DNA of 9,915 bases, taken from NCBI GenBank assembly GCA_900545325.1, contig UQZE01000075.1:1-9915 (forward strand). Direction: 5' to 3'. Source of the stretch: an uncultured Eubacteriales bacterium. Lineage in GTDB: Bacteria; Bacillota; Clostridia; Christensenellales; Borkfalkiaceae. Within the stretch, counting starts at the first letter, position 1; every line of letters begins with the position of its first letter. A program made the translations under genes and the position numbers. Below, one piece after another: positions 7,905 through 9,915 of this stretch. Below the pieces are notes generated by a model, which searched no databases, had not been told where the DNA came from, and saw only the letters and a list, made by a program, of their open reading frames with translations.

Positions 7905-7940
7905 AAAAGCAACGCCGCAACATAAGCGGCGTGCTTTTTT
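7905..7940 (+). terminator. Rho-independent terminator ending the leu-ilv operon
   Basis: Six bases after the ilvB stop, AAAAGCAACGCCGC pairs with GCGGCGTGCTTTT across a seven-base loop (AACATAA). One A is bulged in the left arm, and the right arm runs into six T. The G+C core plus T-run is typical of an intrinsic terminator and separates the operon from mntP. Confidence 0.9.
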
Positions 7941-7995
7941 GTCAAAAGAATTCGCGCGGAATTTCGCGCAAAAAAATATTCGGTAGGTCGTTGAT

Positions 7996-8559
7996 ATGAA
8001 TTGGTTGGAACTTGGCGGTACGGCCGTCGCGTTGGCGATGGATGCGTTTGCCGTCGCAATGTGCCGCGGGCTGGAAATGAAAAAACTCAACGTAAAGCAT
8101 CTGCTGCTGATCGCGTTGATGTTCGGCTTGTTTCAGGCGTTGATGCCGTTGATCGGCTGGGTCGTCAGCGTGCAGTTCAAAAAGTACATAGAACCCGTCG
8201 ATCACTGGATCGCATTCGCTCTGCTTGTGTTTATCGGAGTGAAAATGATAGCGGAGGCGTTCAAGGGCGACGAGGACAAAAAAGATTCCCTGAATTTTAA
8301 AATGCTTTTGCTCATGTCCCTTGCAACGAGTATAGATGCGCTTGTCGTCGGCATCACTTTCGTTGCGACGGAAACGAATGTCTGGATCGGCTGTTCGGTC
8401 ATCGGCGCGGTTACTTTCGCCATTTCTGCGTTCGGCGTATTTCTCGGAAACAAGGTCGGAAATAGGTTTTCTTCAAAAGCGGAAATATTCGGCGGGGCGG
8501 TGCTTATACTTATCGGACTGAAAATTCTTCTCGAACACCTCGGCATGATAGCATTTTAG
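7996..8559 (+). CDS. mntP: MntP-family manganese efflux pump
   Basis: Inner-membrane exporter predicted to remove excess Mn2+ from the cytoplasm (MntP/YebN family). The 187-aa length and six hydrophobic segments (about 3-23, 35-56, 66-86, 101-124, 129-150, 162-183) fit the family, with two related halves. The family signatures are clear: MDAFAVAMCRG with D16 in helix 1 and TSIDALVVGITF with D114 in helix 4. These conserved membrane Asp residues are expected to bind the metal. A charged loop, KGDEDKKDS, joins the halves. The start is the only one giving a complete first helix, but its Shine-Dalgarno is weak (GGTAGG, 7982-7987). The 55-base gap after the ilvB terminator is too short for a yybP-ykoY manganese riboswitch, and no good sigma-70 promoter is visible, so expression may be weak or regulator-driven. 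Its own terminator follows, so it is probably a single-gene unit. Confidence 0.92.
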   Translation: MNWLELGGTAVALAMDAFAVAMCRGLEMKKLNVKHLLLIALMFGLFQALMPLIGWVVSVQFKKYIEPVDHWIAFALLVFIGVKMIAEAFKGDEDKKDSLNFKMLLLMSLATSIDALVVGITFVATETNVWIGCSVIGAVTFAISAFGVFLGNKVGNRFSSKAEIFGGAVLILIGLKILLEHLGMIAF

Positions 8560-8626
8560 TATTTTATGCAACGCATTGCGAAATTTGTCGATTATAATAC
8601 GGCGGACGATTGTCGGGAATTGCTGT

Positions 8627-8653
8627 AAAAGCGGAATGTATTTCCGCTTTTTT
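8627..8653 (+). terminator. Rho-independent terminator after mntP
   Basis: A perfect 10-bp stem, AAAAGCGGAA with TTCCGCTTTT, encloses a five-base loop (TGTAT) and is followed by further T, making six in a row. It lies 67 bases after the mntP stop and before the next promoter. The A-run on the left arm means it could also act on the opposite strand. Confidence 0.88.
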
Positions 8654-8755
8654 AATTTTGTCCGAAATCGCGCGGAATTTAAAATTTAAGGTTCATTCAA
8701 TGTGCAGATAGTAAAATCCTTAAAGACGGGCGCGCGATATGCTGCAAAATTGCGT

Positions 8756-8784
8756 TTGACAACGGCGGGAATTGTCGGTATAAT
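8756..8784 (+). promoter_or_regulatory. Consensus sigma-70/sigma-A promoter
   Basis: TTGACA (8756-8761) and TATAAT (8779-8784) both match consensus exactly and are separated by the ideal 17 bases. Transcription would start near 8791, leaving a leader of about 20 bases that carries the Shine-Dalgarno TAAGGA (8799-8804). It drives the two membrane-protein genes downstream. Between the two hexamers, GACAA (8758-8762) and TTGTC (8772-8776) form an inverted repeat that a repressor could use. Confidence 0.9.
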
Positions 8785-8811
8785 GGAACAAAACCGTTTA
8801 AGGAAAAAATC

Positions 8812-9375
8812 ATGAGCGATAAATTGAAATTTCCCGTGAAAGTTAAAAAAGAGAGCGGAAAAAAGCGGGAACGCGCGAAAAAACGCGCGGAGCGCCTGCT
8901 GTGGAAATTGGAAAACGGCTACAGCGTGCGGTTGTACGATTTCACCCCGTGGTTCGCGTCAAGCGTACTGTTGGCTTATGCCGGAATATTCGCGATAGAC
9001 GTATATTTTATTGTTGCCGTGGAAAAATCACGGATAGCGGCTATCGTAGTCGGTGCGGTGTTTTTGGCCAGCCTGCTGGCGGTGATTTGGTATTTTATCG
9101 TAAACTGCGCGGTGCTCGACGAAACGGGCGTCCGCCGAGGCCGTTTTTGGATTGCAAAAGAAGAGGCTTACTGGTTTTCGGAGTATCACGAAAGATTCAA
9201 GGAAGAAAAAATTTATATCAGAAGCCGCGGTATCGATTACGACAAGCTGCCTAAAAGACACGGCACGGCGGAAATAGTTTTCCAATGTCTGTCCCATTAT
9301 CCCGCGGCGCTCGAATATGTGCTCGGCGAGGCGGCGGAAGCGCCGCGCAAGCCTTTTATACGGGGGAAAAGATAA
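8812..9375 (+). CDS. Uncharacterised membrane protein with two TM helices and a soluble C-terminal domain
   Basis: I do not recognise this 187-aa protein. Residues 4-28 are very rich in Lys/Arg and probably helical. Two hydrophobic stretches, about 47-70 and 75-97, are joined by a short charged turn (EKSR), so both ends would face the cytoplasm by the positive-inside rule. Residues 101-187 form a soluble domain of likely beta strands (for example AVLDETGV, GRFWIAKEEAYWF, KIYIRSRG) ending in a helix (PAALEYVLGEAAEA). The layout of two helices plus a beta-rich cytoplasmic domain recalls bacterial PH-like membrane proteins, but no diagnostic motif supports that. Start choice is firm: consensus promoter, TAAGGA seven bases before ATG, and no upstream in-frame alternative of similar quality. 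The stop overlaps the next ATG by one base (TAATG), so the two genes form one translationally coupled unit. Its codon use is A+T-richer than the leu-ilv operon, as in mntP. Confidence 0.85.
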   Translation: MSDKLKFPVKVKKESGKKRERAKKRAERLLWKLENGYSVRLYDFTPWFASSVLLAYAGIFAIDVYFIVAVEKSRIAAIVVGAVFLASLLAVIWYFIVNCAVLDETGVRRGRFWIAKEEAYWFSEYHERFKEEKIYIRSRGIDYDKLPKRHGTAEIVFQCLSHYPAALEYVLGEAAEAPRKPFIRGKR

Positions 9376-9731
9376 TGGCCGGAAAGAACGCGAAGGAACG
9401 GCGTGCGGAAAAACGCGCGAGATTGCAGGAATTTTACGAAGAAATAGAGTCGCAGCGTACGGGCGGAAACGCCTTGCCGCAGGAAACTGTTCGAACGGAA
9501 AATACGGAAGCTGAAAAGCTTTCGGTCACCGTCCGCGAAAAGAGTAAGGAAGAAAAGATTTTCTGTCCGAAATGCGGTCGGGAATTGGAAAGCCGTAAGT
9601 CGGAATGTCCGCGTTGCGGCTATAAGGGTTATGTTCCGCTGAGCGACGCGCAGAGCAAAAAGATCCGCTGGATACTTTTCGCCGTGCTGGGGGTGATCGC
9701 GGTGGCTATACTCATATGGCGCGCGCTTTAA
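9375..9731 (+). CDS. Uncharacterised small protein: zinc ribbon plus C-terminal membrane anchor
   Basis: A 118-aa protein of unknown function. It has a charged, probably helical or coiled N-terminus (residues 2-28, KERRAEKRARLQEFYEEIE) and a low-complexity polar linker (29-60). A treble-clef-like zinc ribbon follows, with C64-P-K-C67 and C78-P-R-C81-G ten residues apart, then one hydrophobic helix (about 98-116, WILFAVLGVIAVAILIW) ending at the C-terminus. Such a tail-anchored arrangement would keep the ribbon in the cytoplasm. The open frame extends back to an ATG at 9285 inside the previous gene. I chose 9375 because it overlaps that gene's stop as TAATG, has a GGGGG ribosome-binding stretch (9362-9366), and starts where the sequence becomes typical of a protein N-terminus. 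Zinc binding is inferred from the Cys spacing. Partnership with the preceding membrane protein is inferred from coupling. Confidence 0.85.
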   Translation: MAGKNAKERRAEKRARLQEFYEEIESQRTGGNALPQETVRTENTEAEKLSVTVREKSKEEKIFCPKCGRELESRKSECPRCGYKGYVPLSDAQSKKIRWILFAVLGVIAVAILIWRAL

Positions 9732-9796
9732 TGCATAAATTTTGAAAATATAAGCATAAGTTTTTATTATTTCACTTAAAACCGATATTTATGCAT
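9731..9796. repeat. Inverted repeat ATGCATAAAT ... ATTTATGCAT
   Basis: Two exact 10-bp arms at 9731-9740 and 9787-9796 are separated by 46 A+T-rich bases, directly after the zinc-ribbon gene stop. Each arm contains the palindrome ATGCAT. The arms are too far apart and too A+T-rich for an effective terminator, so a paired protein-binding site or chance in A+T-rich sequence are the options. Confidence 0.45.
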
Positions 9797-9801
9797 AATT
9801 T

Positions 9802-9834
9802 AAGCCGAATATCTTGACAATTTCGGCTTTTTTT
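9802..9834 (+). terminator. Rho-independent terminator after the zinc-ribbon gene
   Basis: AAGCCGAA (9802-9809) pairs with TTCGGCTT (9822-9829) around a 12-base loop, followed by a run of seven T (9828-9834). It lies about 70 bases after the last stop codon and ends the two-gene membrane-protein unit. Confidence 0.85.
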
Positions 9835-9842
9835 ATTAAACT
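9814..9842 (+). promoter_or_regulatory. Possible promoter overlapping the terminator
   Basis: An exact TTGACA (9814-9819) lies in the loop of the terminator hairpin. With a 17-base spacer the -10 would be TAAACT (9837-9842), four of six matching consensus. Transcription would begin near 9849, at the edge of the palindromic repeat. A gene beyond the window would be its target. The -10 is mediocre, so this is tentative. Confidence 0.35.
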
Positions 9843-9847
9843 GTTAT

Positions 9848-9915
9848 AAAACAAGGCCTTGTTTTCTTTTTGCGCGCAAAAAGAAAACAAGGCCTTGTTT
9901 TCTTTTTGCGCGCAA
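9848..9915. repeat. 36-bp tandem repeat made of interlocking perfect palindromes at contig end
   Basis: Bases 9848-9879 are repeated exactly at 9884-9915, where the window ends, giving a 36-bp period and almost two copies. Each unit consists of two perfect palindromes, AAAACAAGGCCTTGTTTT and CTTTTTGCGCGCAAAAAG. Together, 9848-9901 is a 54-bp perfect palindrome centred between 9874 and 9875. It could be a natural hairpin or bidirectional terminator array. It could equally be an assembler looping through a self-complementary hairpin at the contig end, which I consider at least as likely. Confidence 0.8.

Noticed and set aside
7941..7995. Manganese (yybP-ykoY) riboswitch ahead of mntP
   Set aside because: Only 55 bases separate the ilvB terminator from mntP. 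None of the conserved paired elements is visible, and the space is too short for the aptamer.
8577..8626. Small RNA from a TATAAT at 8593-8598 to the terminator at 8627-8653
   Set aside because: No -35 hexamer lies 16-18 bases upstream (AACGCA-like only), and the terminator is explained as the end of mntP.
8560..8811. Possible small gene in the 252-base gap between mntP and the next gene
   Set aside because: It holds the mntP terminator, one copy of the 16-bp motif and the consensus promoter. No open frame with a ribosome site was seen.
9285..9374. Longer start for the zinc-ribbon protein at 9285
   Set aside because: It would add 30 residues wholly inside the preceding gene, and that stretch looks like out-of-frame translation. 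The ATG at 9375 has stop-start coupling and a purine-rich ribosome site.
9848..9915. CRISPR array
   Set aside because: The 36-bp period resembles a CRISPR repeat length, but the copies are directly adjacent with no spacers, are fully palindromic, and no cas gene is present.

Overview
The window is bacterial and almost wholly coding on the + strand. It probably comes from an uncultured, fairly G+C-rich member of the Clostridia (Bacillota). Three things suggest this: strong AGGAGG ribosome-binding sites, the clostridial look of the dihydroxyacid dehydratase and acetolactate synthase, and a compact branched-chain amino acid operon that uses citramalate synthase. The lineage is inferred from style and family resemblance, not from a marker gene. 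The window also looks like a short-read metagenomic contig. Its first 10 bases equal the 3' end of the standard Illumina adapter, and its last 68 bases run into a self-complementary 36-bp tandem repeat, a typical place for an assembly to stop.

Region 1 (1-7940) is one operon for branched-chain amino acids: leuA (last 31 codons only), cimA, leuC, leuD, leuB, ilvD, ilvB, closed by a rho-independent terminator at 7905-7940. The genes overlap by 4 bp or are separated by 10-16 bp. LeuA and CimA are related acyl-CoA-condensing enzymes that make 2-isopropylmalate (leucine) and (R)-citramalate (isoleucine). LeuC/LeuD and LeuB can then process both products, giving 2-oxoisocaproate and 2-oxobutyrate. 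IlvB condenses pyruvate with pyruvate or 2-oxobutyrate, and IlvD dehydrates the resulting dihydroxyacids. The operon therefore encodes a threonine-independent isoleucine route merged with leucine and valine synthesis. Ketol-acid reductoisomerase (ilvC), the acetolactate synthase regulatory subunit (ilvN/ilvH), the aminotransferase (ilvE) and threonine deaminase (ilvA) are not in the window.

Region 2 (7941-8653) holds a single gene for a six-helix MntP-type manganese exporter, with its own terminator at 8627-8653. No manganese riboswitch fits in the 55 bases ahead of it.

Region 3 (8654-9834) is a two-gene unit driven by a consensus housekeeping promoter (TTGACA, 17 bp, TATAAT). It encodes two small membrane proteins I do not recognise: one with two transmembrane helices and a soluble C-terminal domain, the other with a four-cysteine zinc ribbon and a C-terminal membrane anchor. 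The unit ends at a terminator at 9802-9834.

Region 4 (9835-9915) is non-coding and ends in the palindromic tandem repeat. Base composition falls visibly from the G+C-rich operon to the A+T-richer regions 2-4. I see no CRISPR array, transposase, integrase, tRNA or rRNA, and no convincing new multi-gene system. The least explained parts are the membrane-protein pair and the terminal repeat.
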